Source: CAZEQJ01 sp964514385
GTDB taxonomy: Bacteria > Bacteroidota > Bacteroidia > Cytophagales > Cyclobacteriaceae
Assembly (NCBI GenBank): GCA_964514385.1
Contig: CAZEQJ010000016.1
Location: 1-64,000, forward strand
DNA: 64,000 nucleotides
Reading direction: 5' to 3'
In this document: positions 50,833 through 60,547 of the stretch, in pieces
Position numbering within the stretch: the stretch's first letter is position 1
Layout: the number at the start of each line of letters is the position of its first letter
Notes under the pieces: model-generated
What the model was told of the DNA's origin: nothing
The model's database searches: none
The model's input: the letters and a program-made list of their open reading frames with translations, nothing else
Made by a program: the position numbers and the translations under genes

Positions 50833-51643
50833 GGGTGCGGTATGCGGCAGCAAATTGCCGGCATTGCTGCCAGTCCGACTCATAGACTGACACCAGCCGA
50901 TCGATTTCATGGTCCGGTATAATCTTATATTTAGAGCTGTCCGGGAGAAGAGCTGCGCAGTAAGCCGTGCCGTGTAACAGGAACTGCTTGGGTTTGACCC
51001 GAAACCATTTTACAACTTTATTCGGGTATTGTCTTTTTTTATCGGGAAAAACTGCATTAAACTTCCGAACAAAAAACAACTGCTTTTCTGAGTAGGATTT
51101 TTTTACTGTTTCGAAATGGATGTCCGACAAGTCAACCTGAGCCCCCATATCTGATGCCAGTGTGCTGATCAGCTGCTGTGGGTCTTTTTTCAATTCATCA
51201 TAAAAATACACTAACGGCTTTTGCCTGAACCTGGTCAAGAGATGCTCAATTTTAGGGTAAAAAAAGAGATCTTCTTTCTTTAGTACTCCCTCGCCTGAAG
51301 CGGGAAAATATTCTTCGAAGGGCAGATGACCATGCTTACGTATATAATATTTGTATTTCGATATGATCCAGTCTTTCTGATCACGCAAAAAAATTATAGG
51401 TACTGCATCAGGAAAATGGTGACTGATATGCTCAATCACAGGCTTGCTAGGCTCGTCAGTGATTTCCATTTCGTTGGAAAATAAAAATGCAGCATCATCA
51501 TGTTGCTGAATGATCAGCGGGTATTTATGAAAATCATGTTTCTTGGTATACCGAATTCCCCTAAAATGCGGGAATACATTTCGCTGCAGAAAAGTAGAGG
51601 CTGTTTTGGGTAAACCCAGATGAAAATATAGTTTTTTATCCAT
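50822..51643 (-). CDS. Sulfotransferase-like protein
   Basis: A 273-residue protein. LYFHLGLPKTASTFLQRNVF is the 5'-phosphosulfate-binding loop of PAPS-dependent sulfotransferases, and PIIFLRDQKDWIISKYKYYI fits the 3'-phosphate-binding segment. The acceptor is unknown; cell-surface glycans or lipids are the usual targets. It overlaps the end of the upstream phosphorylase gene by 8 bases. Confidence 0.8.
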   Translation of the reverse strand: MDKKLYFHLGLPKTASTFLQRNVFPHFRGIRYTKKHDFHKYPLIIQQHDDAAFLFSNEMEITDEPSKPVIEHISHHFPDAVPIIFLRDQKDWIISKYKYYIRKHGHLPFEEYFPASGEGVLKKEDLFFYPKIEHLLTRFRQKPLVYFYDELKKDPQQLISTLASDMGAQVDLSDIHFETVKKSYSEKQLFFVRKFNAVFPDKKRQYPNKVVKWFRVKPKQFLLHGTAYCAALLPDSSKYKIIPDHEIDRLVSVYESDWQQCRQFAAAYRTLIE

Positions 51644-52481
51644 GAATGATTTGTTCTAATACTGTACGGATCATTTGGTCGACCACAGCATCCGGGTCCG
51701 TGGAAAACTCATCGGTGATGCGGTTAGCCAGTATAGCATTAACACTCAGCATCTGATGCCCCAGCCATCTGCCCAAAGCGTAATATGCGGAGGTTTCCAT
51801 TTCCATATTTGTAAGCCCCCTGATCTCACCAAGCCGATGCACAATTTCCCGTCCGGAATGATCCGACAATCTCCTGCCCTGTGGTGCATAAAATCCCGGT
51901 GTAGTGAGTGTAATGCCCTGCCTGAAGTTTGAAAACTGGTGGATCAGGGTTTCATCACCTGTCTGGAAATAAGGTGTAAAATGAAGCTCATATGCATCAC
52001 GCAGCTGATCGCACAACGGATGCTCTGTCCCGGCCCCCGGATAAAAGTCGCAAAGTCCATCCATGCCGACAGCACCAGAAGAGATCAGAACAGAACCAAC
52101 CGGAATATCCTTTTTGATCGCGCCGGATGTTCCCAGCCGGATAACCCGGATGCTTTTTCTGTTTTCCCGGGGTATTCTTGTCTTGAAATCAATATTCAGC
52201 AGGGCATCTATTTCCAGCATAAATATTTCAATATTGGGCGTGCCCATTCCCGTAGACGCCACCATAACTTCCTGACCTCCCATCCTGCCCGTATGGGTAA
52301 GAAATTCGCGATGACGAACTTCATGTGTCACCTCATCAAAATAGCGGCTCACTTTGCGCACCCTCTCCGGATCACCGACGGTAAAAACCACGGGCGCAAC
52401 ATCTTCCGGACGCAGGTGCAGATGGTATATGGAACCATCAGGATTAATGATCAGATCGGTGGATGCTACAGGCTCAGGCAT
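51636..52481 (-). CDS. Nucleoside phosphorylase (uridine phosphorylase-like)
   Basis: About 281 residues from the preferred start at 52481 (MPEPVASTDLIINPDG), which overlaps the upstream stop by 8 bases; an earlier ATG at 52538 is possible. VVFTVGDPERVRKVSRYFDE and VASTGMGTPNIEIFMLEID are the phosphate and base-binding motifs of the phosphorylase superfamily, with RVIRLGTSGAIKKDIPVGSV. TNMEMETSAYYALGRWLG holds the ribose-binding Glu-Met-Glu. Probably pyrimidine-nucleoside salvage. Confidence 0.87.
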   Translation of the reverse strand: MPEPVASTDLIINPDGSIYHLHLRPEDVAPVVFTVGDPERVRKVSRYFDEVTHEVRHREFLTHTGRMGGQEVMVASTGMGTPNIEIFMLEIDALLNIDFKTRIPRENRKSIRVIRLGTSGAIKKDIPVGSVLISSGAVGMDGLCDFYPGAGTEHPLCDQLRDAYELHFTPYFQTGDETLIHQFSNFRQGITLTTPGFYAPQGRRLSDHSGREIVHRLGEIRGLTNMEMETSAYYALGRWLGHQMLSVNAILANRITDEFSTDPDAVVDQMIRTVLEQIIHG

Positions 52482-53112
52482 TGATCTCTTTGGCCGGGTT
52501 ACCAAAAACGGTCTTTCCTGCTGCAACATCGGCCACAACGACAGAACCGGCTCCTACCCGAGCGCCTTTACCGACCGTGATTCCGGATACGATGACCGAT
52601 CCGGCTCCGATAAACGCTTCGTCTTCTATTTTAGCACCCGGACCAACGGATACGCCGGTACCCATTTGCACATAGTTACCAATGGTAGTACCATAAGAAA
52701 TGCTTGCACCGCTGTGCAGAATAGTATAATTACCCAGCTCCACTTCTGCCCCAAGTAACACGCCCATGTCCACCAGCACACCGTGCCCCATGACTACTGT
52801 ATCAGCCACAACTGCTGATCGGTGTACTGCATTCACCGGCACAACGGTACGTTTGGCTTTGAGCATTTTTATGTAGGACTTGTGCAGGGCCTTATCATCG
52901 GTGGCCACAAATACATCACAGTCCTTCCCGATAAGCTTAATCAGGGATTCGTCTTCGGTAGTACCGAGAATAGTGAGCTCATGTACTTCCTTTTCTTTTA
53001 TATTTTTGTCGTCTTCAATAAAACCATAGATCAGCACCTGATTGGAGGTAAATATTTCCATTGCGGCTCTTCCCGTTCCGGCAGAGCCAATGATTAATAC
53101 CGGTTTGTTCAT
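52474..53112 (-). CDS. NeuD/PglD-type sugar O-acyltransferase
   Basis: The start at 53112 (MNKPVLIIGSAGTGRAAMEI) overlaps the upstream stop by 4 bases. About 212 residues: an N-terminal Rossmann-like part, then a left-handed beta helix of hexapeptide repeats (HGVLVDMGVLLGAEVELGNY, IEDEAFIGAGSVIVSG). The family acetylates amino-sugars for surface polysaccharides. The neighbouring membrane protein supports an envelope role but not a specific substrate. Confidence 0.87.
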   Translation of the reverse strand: MNKPVLIIGSAGTGRAAMEIFTSNQVLIYGFIEDDKNIKEKEVHELTILGTTEDESLIKLIGKDCDVFVATDDKALHKSYIKMLKAKRTVVPVNAVHRSAVVADTVVMGHGVLVDMGVLLGAEVELGNYTILHSGASISYGTTIGNYVQMGTGVSVGPGAKIEDEAFIGAGSVIVSGITVGKGARVGAGSVVVADVAAGKTVFGNPAKEINA

Positions 53113-54269
53113 CTGATCAACTTGTTTAGATATGGAATATTCTGGCTGGCAAAAATAGAAAGTAACCACCACACTGCCACCCTGTATCGCACCAAACTTC
53201 CAATATTAGGCACGCTGATCGCCAGAAATGTGAGCAGCAGCATAACATATGCAAATAACATCAGGTCCTTGCCTGTCCAGGAACGGAAATGCCTCACCCC
53301 AAAAGCAGCCAGTATCATTAAAATAAATGTTTCCAGTCCTGCCAGGGTTTTCAACAGTGAGCCTCCCTCCCATACCCACGGACGTGTAAGTCCATGGAGC
53401 AATGCCTTTGGTGCTGAACTTACCATATCTGCTAGGGTACTCATTTCACCCAGTGGAATCAGATTTTCCTGAGAAGACACACCCGCGATCTGATGATAAT
53501 GAGCAATCATTACCGCACCAATGCGGCTCAGGTGGAGGTTAGGATGCAAGAAAGTGGCCGTCAGCAGTATCAACACTCCAGCAGATGCAACAACCCATTT
53601 GTTTTTCACATCCCGCTCCATCAGACTAAAGGTGATCAGGAAAGGAATAAATATGATGGCATAAAAATACCGGAATGTCCACAGTATCACCACAAGCAAC
53701 ATCACGAGCGGAAGGTCTTTCCAGCGTAGCTTTTGAAATGAAAATGCTGCAAGACCTAACAAACAGGCCATGGCGAGCGATTCCTTGGATATGCCCGAAG
53801 ACCAGAATACGACAGAAGGGAATATAAAAAGGCCTGCAAAAAGGGCCGGATGTGCGAATGGCCACCGCTGCCGGGCCTGCTTATAAAACCACCAGAAGCT
53901 TATGAAGGCAATGGTGGAAAACAACGAGGACGTAATCCAGTAGTTGTTGAATGAAACATACGATAAAGCAGCGGTAATACGGGCCATAACAAGTATGCGA
54001 TACTGGCTCGGCATGATCTCAAGGAAGGCGGCGAGTTCGGCATTGGACGCCGTGAGCATCGTAATGTTTTGGTTTATTTTTTGCCCCAGCGAAAAATAGT
54101 ACCAGGTATCCCCGCCGTCATAATAATATTGATAAATGAGGCCCAACATCATACCCGCTGCAATCTTCAAAGACCAGCCGATGTAGAACAGCTTTTTGTA
54201 TGGCTGAGACCTGACATAATATATAAGGCCAGCTATTGAAAAGGCCCAGAAAACAAAGGATAATACCAT
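53109..54269 (-). CDS. Polytopic membrane protein
   Basis: 386 residues with about nine or ten membrane helices. A YYYDGGDTWYYFSLGQ loop follows the second helix. The layout resembles membrane glycosyltransferases or polysaccharide polymerases of Bacteroidota, but no catalytic motif can be named. It begins on the base before the DUF2851 gene stop and overlaps the acyltransferase start, so it is part of the same operon. Confidence 0.75.
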   Translation of the reverse strand: MVLSFVFWAFSIAGLIYYVRSQPYKKLFYIGWSLKIAAGMMLGLIYQYYYDGGDTWYYFSLGQKINQNITMLTASNAELAAFLEIMPSQYRILVMARITAALSYVSFNNYWITSSLFSTIAFISFWWFYKQARQRWPFAHPALFAGLFIFPSVVFWSSGISKESLAMACLLGLAAFSFQKLRWKDLPLVMLLVVILWTFRYFYAIIFIPFLITFSLMERDVKNKWVVASAGVLILLTATFLHPNLHLSRIGAVMIAHYHQIAGVSSQENLIPLGEMSTLADMVSSAPKALLHGLTRPWVWEGGSLLKTLAGLETFILMILAAFGVRHFRSWTGKDLMLFAYVMLLLTFLAISVPNIGSLVRYRVAVWWLLSIFASQNIPYLNKLIR

Positions 54270-55532
54270 CTAGCGAATCAGTTGCGCACCGATGGTGCAA
54301 TGTAAGCACTTTTTCTGACTACAATATCCATGATACAGCTGTAACATACCCTGCGAGGCACCGGCATGGGGATTGGGCACATCAAGGGAGGTAAATTTGC
54401 GTACGATCTTATTATTTTCAGGCGAAAGGCTGCCCATAAGATCGAGTAAGCCATCTATCTGCGTATCGTGCTGGTGTATTAAATGCCAGCAAAACAGCAG
54501 AGGTACCACAACATTGATGAGCATATGGTCAATGAAATGTGTGCCGGTACCGGGATAACATTTTCTGGCGTCTCTTCCCGGTAGGTCGTGATGGTGCCAG
54601 TAGGCTGAAGCCTGAACTCTGAAAATACGGCGTAGCATGCTGACCGGATGGTTCACCATCACATCAAAAGGATTGGGATTTTGATGTAAAAACATGGCCA
54701 GCTGTGCGATTCGGACAGGCGGGAAGTTGGCAGGGCGCATCCGTAGAAACTTCCACATACTGACATCCAGTGACGGGGGAAGATGGTGCTTTTGTACTAA
54801 AAACAACCATTTGGACCGAAGGTCAGCGAGGTAATTGTCATGAGGTCTGCGCTCAAGAAAGCCTGCCTGCCCAAAAAATAATGCTTCGAGGTGGCTGATC
54901 TGATTTGCTTCGCGGGAAACCACGCGGAAAGGCACCGCTTTGGTAAGCAGAAAGAATACTTCACGATTGGTGCCTTGACCAAAGCCACGTCCGATCAGTC
55001 GGTATGCAACTTCATTCCAATCACCACGATATTCGTCCAGCAGGGACAATACCTTTTCACTTCGCTGCATAAGCCGTTCTACCAGTGCGCGTTCCAGAGC
55101 TTTGTGGATGTAGATAGAATCCAGGCGCGGGAGGTCGTCTGCGCAGGGAATATCCCTCAGGGTGTTCAGCAGCCGGTGATAGGAGTCTGTTACAGAGGGC
55201 TCAACGAAGTCTGACAATACCACCACATCTACGGCATGGCCCTGAATCAATACCTCCTGATCGTAATCCCACACCACGTGCAGGATAACCGTATTGTAAG
55301 CTGTGTCGTTGTGATGGCCATGCCGGTACCATTCCGAGGCCTTTACATGCATTTCTACGTCTCCTGCCCAAAGGGTATCGCCTATTTTGATGCGTGCATC
55401 ACGGAAATCAGGACCTCCATCATGGTTGTACTGGCCCGGACTGATGACGGTAACGGTCTGTCCGGTGGGAGTGATTAACTGAGGTTGAAAAAGCAGATGC
55501 TGCCAGAGATAATGTAAAAAGGCTTCAGGCAT
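54270..55532 (-). CDS. DUF2851 family protein
   Basis: 420 residues, soluble. The N-terminal EAFLHYLWQHLLFQPQLITP and SPGQYNHDGGPDFRDARIKI, then GDVEMHVKASEWYRHGHHND, are the signature of DUF2851. The C-terminus has CLHCTIG. The acidic DFRDAR and EMHVKASEW residues recall a nuclease-like core, but the function is unknown. It overlaps the pyrF stop by 8 bases. Confidence 0.88.
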   Translation of the reverse strand: MPEAFLHYLWQHLLFQPQLITPTGQTVTVISPGQYNHDGGPDFRDARIKIGDTLWAGDVEMHVKASEWYRHGHHNDTAYNTVILHVVWDYDQEVLIQGHAVDVVVLSDFVEPSVTDSYHRLLNTLRDIPCADDLPRLDSIYIHKALERALVERLMQRSEKVLSLLDEYRGDWNEVAYRLIGRGFGQGTNREVFFLLTKAVPFRVVSREANQISHLEALFFGQAGFLERRPHDNYLADLRSKWLFLVQKHHLPPSLDVSMWKFLRMRPANFPPVRIAQLAMFLHQNPNPFDVMVNHPVSMLRRIFRVQASAYWHHHDLPGRDARKCYPGTGTHFIDHMLINVVVPLLFCWHLIHQHDTQIDGLLDLMGSLSPENNKIVRKFTSLDVPNPHAGASQGMLQLYHGYCSQKKCLHCTIGAQLIR

Positions 55533-56325
55533 AGGTGGTAAGCAAACTGCTCATCACCGATGCTATCTGACGGGCTGATTCACCCGCTGCAGTAGCATAA
55601 TCCTTATCGCCGGAGGCGTAAATGATCGATCTTGAAGAATTTATCAAAAGCCCTACATCTTTATTTATGCCAAACCTGACCACTTCCTGCAAATCGCCTC
55701 CCTGTGCACCTACACCAGGCACCAGAAAAAAGTGATCGGGAGCAGCAGTCCTGATTTTTTGAATATAATCAATTTGTGTGGCTCCTACAACATACATGGT
55801 GTTTTCCGGTGTACCCAGCTGGTTAAACAACCGGATAACCTTCAGGTACAGGTCGTCTGGTATTTCAAGCTCTGATGCACTTTTGTTGGATGTGAGGGCG
55901 AGGACAACCGCCCATTTATCCTTATATTCCAAAAACGGCATGACAGTATCTGAGCCCATGTAAGGCGATAAGGTGATGGCATCAGCTCCCAGATGATCAA
56001 AAATAGCCCTTGCATACTGGTGGCTCGTGTTGCCGATATCACCCCGTTTGGCATCCGCAATTACAAATGCCCTGTGACCAATATACGCTATCGTCTTTTG
56101 CAGTGATGTCCAGCCTTTGGCGCCACAGGCTTCGTAAAATGCCGTATTCGGCTTGTAAGCCACAGCATATGGTAATGTAGCGTCAACGATGGCTTTGTTA
56201 AATGCAAAAAGCGGATCTTCCTCATCCAGCAAATGCGCTGGTATGCGATCTATGTCGGTGTCCAACCCCACACAAAGGAAGGATTTTTTCAGTCTTATCT
56301 GACGAATTATTTCTGCCCGGTTCAC
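55525..56325 (-). CDS. pyrF: Orotidine 5'-phosphate decarboxylase (type 2)
   Basis: A 266-residue enzyme forming UMP in pyrimidine synthesis. LCVGLDTDIDRIP, FVIADAKRGDIGNTSHQYA (catalytic Asp-Lys-Asp set) and LVPGVGAQGGDLQEVV are type 2 motifs, as is the longer size compared with the 230-residue type 1 enzyme. It lies three bases after the lolA-like gene. pyrD is encoded 3.2 kb away on the same strand. Confidence 0.94.
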   Translation of the reverse strand: MNRAEIIRQIRLKKSFLCVGLDTDIDRIPAHLLDEEDPLFAFNKAIVDATLPYAVAYKPNTAFYEACGAKGWTSLQKTIAYIGHRAFVIADAKRGDIGNTSHQYARAIFDHLGADAITLSPYMGSDTVMPFLEYKDKWAVVLALTSNKSASELEIPDDLYLKVIRLFNQLGTPENTMYVVGATQIDYIQKIRTAAPDHFFLVPGVGAQGGDLQEVVRFGINKDVGLLINSSRSIIYASGDKDYATAAGESARQIASVMSSLLTTYA

Positions 56326-56328
56326 GTA

Positions 56329-56985
56329 TTAAAATCTCGCATCGTCAACCTGCACACCCGGATACTCCGCTTCATTGAACACGAAGTAGGAATCTGATAC
56401 GGTAATGCCCGTCTCAAAACCGCTAAGCTCAATTTCATATTCTGTGCCATAGCGATCGGAAATCAGGCAGTTCATCAGTTCATTTCGCTCGCGGTCGATC
56501 ACCATTACGATATCCTTAAAATATTCATTGTCCTGCTTAGCGATCAGCTTTACGCGGTGGATGGGGCGTCCGTTTAGTGAACCATCGCCGATGTATTCAA
56601 GGTTAACTCCTTTTTTATACAGGTCAAAGATATTGGAGATGTTCATATAGCCAATCTGAGACGGGTCGTAATTGCTGATGTTGACTACATTGCTCCTTTT
56701 AAGCCACAACGTCTCGCCTGATTTGAAAAATTCCGTCTCACTGGCGTCATCCATGGATATTCGGAAATCTTCCCCTTTCACTACGACTTCACCGTCATAC
56801 GGCGTATCCTCCAGCTGGCCACTGCTCATAATTTTGAATGTAAATTTTGCCCTGAAAGCGGAAGTGTTGGTAAATTTTTCACTCAGCTGATCTAAAATTG
56901 ATTTGGCTTTTTTTTCATCCTGCCCAAAAACGAGGGAAGTCCCTGTAAGCATTAGCAAAGCCAGTAATTGTGTTATTATTCTCAT
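56329..56985 (-). CDS. LolA-like outer-membrane lipoprotein carrier
   Basis: A 218-residue protein with a Sec signal peptide (LLALLMLTGTSLVFGQ). The pattern TSAFRAKFTFKIMSSGQLED, YDGEVVVKGEDFRISM and KSGETLWLKR matches the LolA fold, a half beta-barrel that holds the lipid part of lipoproteins in the periplasm. Given the many lipoproteins in the window, a carrier role is plausible. Two bases after ftsK, a common neighbour in Bacteroidota. Confidence 0.85.
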   Translation of the reverse strand: MRIITQLLALLMLTGTSLVFGQDEKKAKSILDQLSEKFTNTSAFRAKFTFKIMSSGQLEDTPYDGEVVVKGEDFRISMDDASETEFFKSGETLWLKRSNVVNISNYDPSQIGYMNISNIFDLYKKGVNLEYIGDGSLNGRPIHRVKLIAKQDNEYFKDIVMVIDRERNELMNCLISDRYGTEYEIELSGFETGITVSDSYFVFNEAEYPGVQVDDARF

Positions 56986-56987
56986 TA

Positions 56988-59477
56988 TCAGTAATTATTA
57001 TCTTTTTCTTTTAGGCTATTCAATAATTGTTCCAAACTGTATTCGTCCTGCACCAAAACTTCACGGGCCTTACTTCCTTCAAATGGGCCAACGATACCTG
57101 CAGCCTCCAGCTGATCGATAAGGCGACCTGCTCTGTTGTAACCCAGCTTAAGCTTGCGCTGAATAAGCGACGTACTTCCCTGCTGGTGCATGACAATCAA
57201 CCGGGCTGCATCATCAAACATGCTGTCACGCTCCGACAGGTCTACCTCTCCAACTGAAGACTCTTCATCACCTTCATATTCCGGCAACAGGTATGCATCG
57301 GGATATCCGCGCTGGTTACCGATGAAGTCACAAAGATCGTCTACTTCAGGTGTATCTATAAATGGGCATTGCAGCCTGATTGTTTCAGAACCCATGCTCA
57401 GCAGCATGTCACCCATACCTACCAGCTGCTCCGCACCTCCCATATCCAGGATGGTACGTGAATCTACTTTGGAAGTAACTCTAAACGAACACCGGGCAGG
57501 AAAGTTGGCCTTGATCACACCCGTGATAACGTTGACCGAGGGTCGCTGTGTGGCTACAATAAGGTGAATGCCAATAGCTCGTGCCAGCTGTGCCAGCCGG
57601 GCAATCGGGGTTTCAATTTCCTTACCGGCAGTCATCATCAGGTCGGCAAGCTCATCTATCACCAGAACGATATATGGCAGATAGCGATGATTGTTCTGCG
57701 GATTAAGCTTTCGTGCTATAAATTTCCGGTTGTATTCCTTGATATTACGGCAGCCTGCGTCTTTCAGCAGGTCGTACCGGTTGTCCATTTCCACACACAA
57801 TGAATTAAGGGTGTATATCACCTTTTTTGTGTCGGTGATGATGGCTTCTTCACTATTGGGCAACTTGGCCAGGTAATGGCGCTCAATTTTATTAAATAAT
57901 GTCAGCTCCACCTTTTTCGGGTCGATCAGCACAAACTTCAGTTGACTGGGGTGTTTCTTGAAAAGCAGGGAGGCCAGCAGCACATTAATACCGACAGACT
58001 TACCCTGACCGGTGGCTCCAGCCATCAGCAGGTGCGGCATTTTCGATAAGTCGGTCAGGTAAAGCTCATTGGAAATGGTTTTTCCCAAAATAACCGGTAG
58101 TTCTTTGTCTGTCCTGGCAAATTTTTCTGTACCCACCACACTTTTCATGGATACCACTTCCCTGTTTTTGTTGGGTACTTCAATACCAATCGTACCCTTC
58201 CCGGGGATTGGGGCAATGATTCGTATACCTAATGCCGATAGAGAAAGCGCAATATCGTCTTCCAGATTTTTTATTTTGGATATTTTGACCCCAGCCTCCG
58301 GGACAATCTCATAGAGGGTGACTGTAGGCCCGATGGTAGCTTTGATACTGGAAATGCCGATTTTGAAGTTGACCAGAGTCTCGACAATTTTATCCTTATT
58401 TTGCTCCAGCTCCTCTTTTGTGACCTTCACCTTTCCGGTATCGTGCTCATTGAGCAGATCAATATCAGGAAACCGGTAATCGCGCAGATCAAGTGTCGGG
58501 TCATAGTGGTCCAGTTCAGTTTCTTCTTTTTCGTGATGCTGCTTTCCAAGCTGAAGATCAAGGTCAGCTTCACGGGATTCTTCTTTTATTTCTTCGCGCT
58601 TTTCGGGAATATCATCATCCAGCTGCAGCTCCAGATCCTTTTCTCCCAGTATTTTATTTTCGATTTTATCCGTATCTAAAAGCTCCCAGCTGGCGCCATC
58701 ATCTTCCTCTTCCATGCCCGTTTCTTCATCCGGGTCAGAGATTTCATCTTCCTTTTGATTATTATTGTCTTCACCGGTATCTTCATCTGCCAGGACCTCC
58801 TGCTTTGGAGCAGCCCCGGCGGCATCTGTTACATCTTCATCCGGATGACCTCTGAATATCTGGGTGATATCGAAAAAGAAAACCAAAAATACCACCAGGG
58901 AAAGGGCAAGAATAATGAAAGTACCCCATCCGACCAGGCTGTCAAAAAGGATGGCCAGCTCAAAGCCTATTCCTCCGCACCAGAATGTAATAAACCCTTC
59001 TGCTCCCGTACGCAGGATAATAAAACCAAGCAAAAGGCTTATCCACACCAGAAAAAAGCTGACAAAGGCAGACGACCTGCCGATTGCAACTAATTTCTTT
59101 TTATACACCAGCCAGTATCCGGTGGCAAAACTCAGGGGTACCAGCAGGAAAGAGGCAATACCAAACCAGCGGTAGATCAGGGTGTAGGACATCCATGCGC
59201 CGGATATGCCCAGCCAATTCGATATCTCCTGCCCGGCCGGACGGATGCCGGTGTTGGACAAGCTTTCGATGATGCTCATGTCTGCTTTGCCCGTAAATAT
59301 GAAGGAAAGAAATGAGGCTAACAGGAAAAATGAAAATGCCAGCAGGGTAAACCCGGCGGCAAGATGTATCCTGCGATCAAATAAGGCTGAAAACTCAAGC
59401 GAAAAGCCCTTACCTTTTGATGTACGTTCTGCTTTTTTCTTCCGGTATGTATTTTCCTTGTATGTGTTTTTTGCCAT
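56988..59477 (-). CDS. ftsK: DNA translocase FtsK/SpoIIIE
   Basis: 829 residues. Four or five membrane helices in residues 27-210, then an acidic linker (about 215-330, rich in Glu and Asp). The motor domain has LMAGATGQGKSVGINVLLAS (Walker A) and YIVLVIDELADLMMTAGKE (Walker B). The C-terminal winged-helix gamma domain is SLIQRKLKLGYNRAGRLIDQ. It pumps DNA during division and activates XerCD at dif; a xerD gene lies 1 kb upstream. Confidence 0.95.
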   Translation of the reverse strand: MAKNTYKENTYRKKKAERTSKGKGFSLEFSALFDRRIHLAAGFTLLAFSFFLLASFLSFIFTGKADMSIIESLSNTGIRPAGQEISNWLGISGAWMSYTLIYRWFGIASFLLVPLSFATGYWLVYKKKLVAIGRSSAFVSFFLVWISLLLGFIILRTGAEGFITFWCGGIGFELAILFDSLVGWGTFIILALSLVVFLVFFFDITQIFRGHPDEDVTDAAGAAPKQEVLADEDTGEDNNNQKEDEISDPDEETGMEEEDDGASWELLDTDKIENKILGEKDLELQLDDDIPEKREEIKEESREADLDLQLGKQHHEKEETELDHYDPTLDLRDYRFPDIDLLNEHDTGKVKVTKEELEQNKDKIVETLVNFKIGISSIKATIGPTVTLYEIVPEAGVKISKIKNLEDDIALSLSALGIRIIAPIPGKGTIGIEVPNKNREVVSMKSVVGTEKFARTDKELPVILGKTISNELYLTDLSKMPHLLMAGATGQGKSVGINVLLASLLFKKHPSQLKFVLIDPKKVELTLFNKIERHYLAKLPNSEEAIITDTKKVIYTLNSLCVEMDNRYDLLKDAGCRNIKEYNRKFIARKLNPQNNHRYLPYIVLVIDELADLMMTAGKEIETPIARLAQLARAIGIHLIVATQRPSVNVITGVIKANFPARCSFRVTSKVDSRTILDMGGAEQLVGMGDMLLSMGSETIRLQCPFIDTPEVDDLCDFIGNQRGYPDAYLLPEYEGDEESSVGEVDLSERDSMFDDAARLIVMHQQGSTSLIQRKLKLGYNRAGRLIDQLEAAGIVGPFEGSKAREVLVQDEYSLEQLLNSLKEKDNNY

Positions 59478-59510
59478 GGGATGATTGATTCACAAAAATA
59501 CAAAAAGTAA

Positions 59511-60512
59511 TCAAAGGTCCTTTACAATGCGCCTTACAAAAGCTGGACCTTCATATATAAAGCCGGTGTACGACTGCAGCAGGTCTGCTCCTGCTTCAAG
59601 CATCCTGCGGGCATCGGCAGCATCAAAAATTCCGCCTACACCAATGATCACCTTATCCTTACGTAACCCAGCCCGTAGCTGACTGACCATCGATACACTT
59701 CGGTGATGTAAAGGCCGTCCGCTTAGACCGCCCATTCCGATAGCCTTGAGACGGCCTTCATCTGTTTTTAACCCTTCCCTGGATATCGTGGTATTGGTGG
59801 CCACTACCCCTTCGACATCTAACGCATTTACCAGTGAAATAATATCACCAACCTGCGATTCTGTAACGTCAGGGGCAAACTTGAGAAGTACCGGCTTTTT
59901 TATATCCTGCGCAGCGCGGTAATCCAGTAAGGTGTTGACGATAACTGTGAGCTTATCTTTATCCTGAAGTTCACGCAGACCGGGGGTATTGGGTGAGCTT
60001 ACATTCACAACGAAGTAGTCCACATGTGGGTAGAGAGCCTTAAAGGTAAGGAGGTAATCGTCAACGGCCTGTTCATTAGGTGTATCCTTATTTTTGCCGA
60101 TGTTACCACCGATGACTACCGACGGCCGGGCCGTTTTCAGTCGGCTGACCACAGCCTCTACCCCGTCGTTATTAAATCCCATTCTGTTGATTAATGCCTT
60201 ATCTGAAGGTAGCCGAAACAAACGAGGCTTTTCGTTACCGGGTTGAGGTCTCGGCGTTACCGTGCCTATCTCAACAAATGAAAAGCCAAGCTTATGCCAG
60301 TGGTTGATCAGTATGGCATTTTTATCAAATCCTGCAGCAAGTCCAAGGGGGTGATCAAACGATAATCCCATCACCTGCACCGGCTTTTTTCTTTTTGTCG
60401 TAAAATTGAAAAATGGGATGCCGGATAGCATCGATATCATCCTGAAGCTAAACTCGTGAACAGCCTCCGGGTTGAAAAGAAAGAAGAAAGGCCTGATAAT
60501 GGATTTATACAT
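59511..60512 (-). CDS. pyrD: Dihydroorotate dehydrogenase, quinone-dependent (class 2)
   Basis: About 333 residues from the start at 60512 (MYKSIIRPFFFLFNPEAVHE); a further upstream ATG would overlap xerD. The N-terminal amphipathic helices mark the membrane-bound class 2 enzyme. LAAGFDKNAILINHWHKLGF, LINRMGFNNDGVE, FVVNVSSPNTPGLRELQ (Ser base) and IIGVGGIFDAADARRMLEAG bind FMN and orotate. Electrons go to the quinone pool, here menaquinone. Confidence 0.94.
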   Translation of the reverse strand: MYKSIIRPFFFLFNPEAVHEFSFRMISMLSGIPFFNFTTKRKKPVQVMGLSFDHPLGLAAGFDKNAILINHWHKLGFSFVEIGTVTPRPQPGNEKPRLFRLPSDKALINRMGFNNDGVEAVVSRLKTARPSVVIGGNIGKNKDTPNEQAVDDYLLTFKALYPHVDYFVVNVSSPNTPGLRELQDKDKLTVIVNTLLDYRAAQDIKKPVLLKFAPDVTESQVGDIISLVNALDVEGVVATNTTISREGLKTDEGRLKAIGMGGLSGRPLHHRSVSMVSQLRAGLRKDKVIIGVGGIFDAADARRMLEAGADLLQSYTGFIYEGPAFVRRIVKDL

Positions 60513-60547
60513 ATCGGCGCAAAGGTAGTGTGATTTTTTATTGGGTG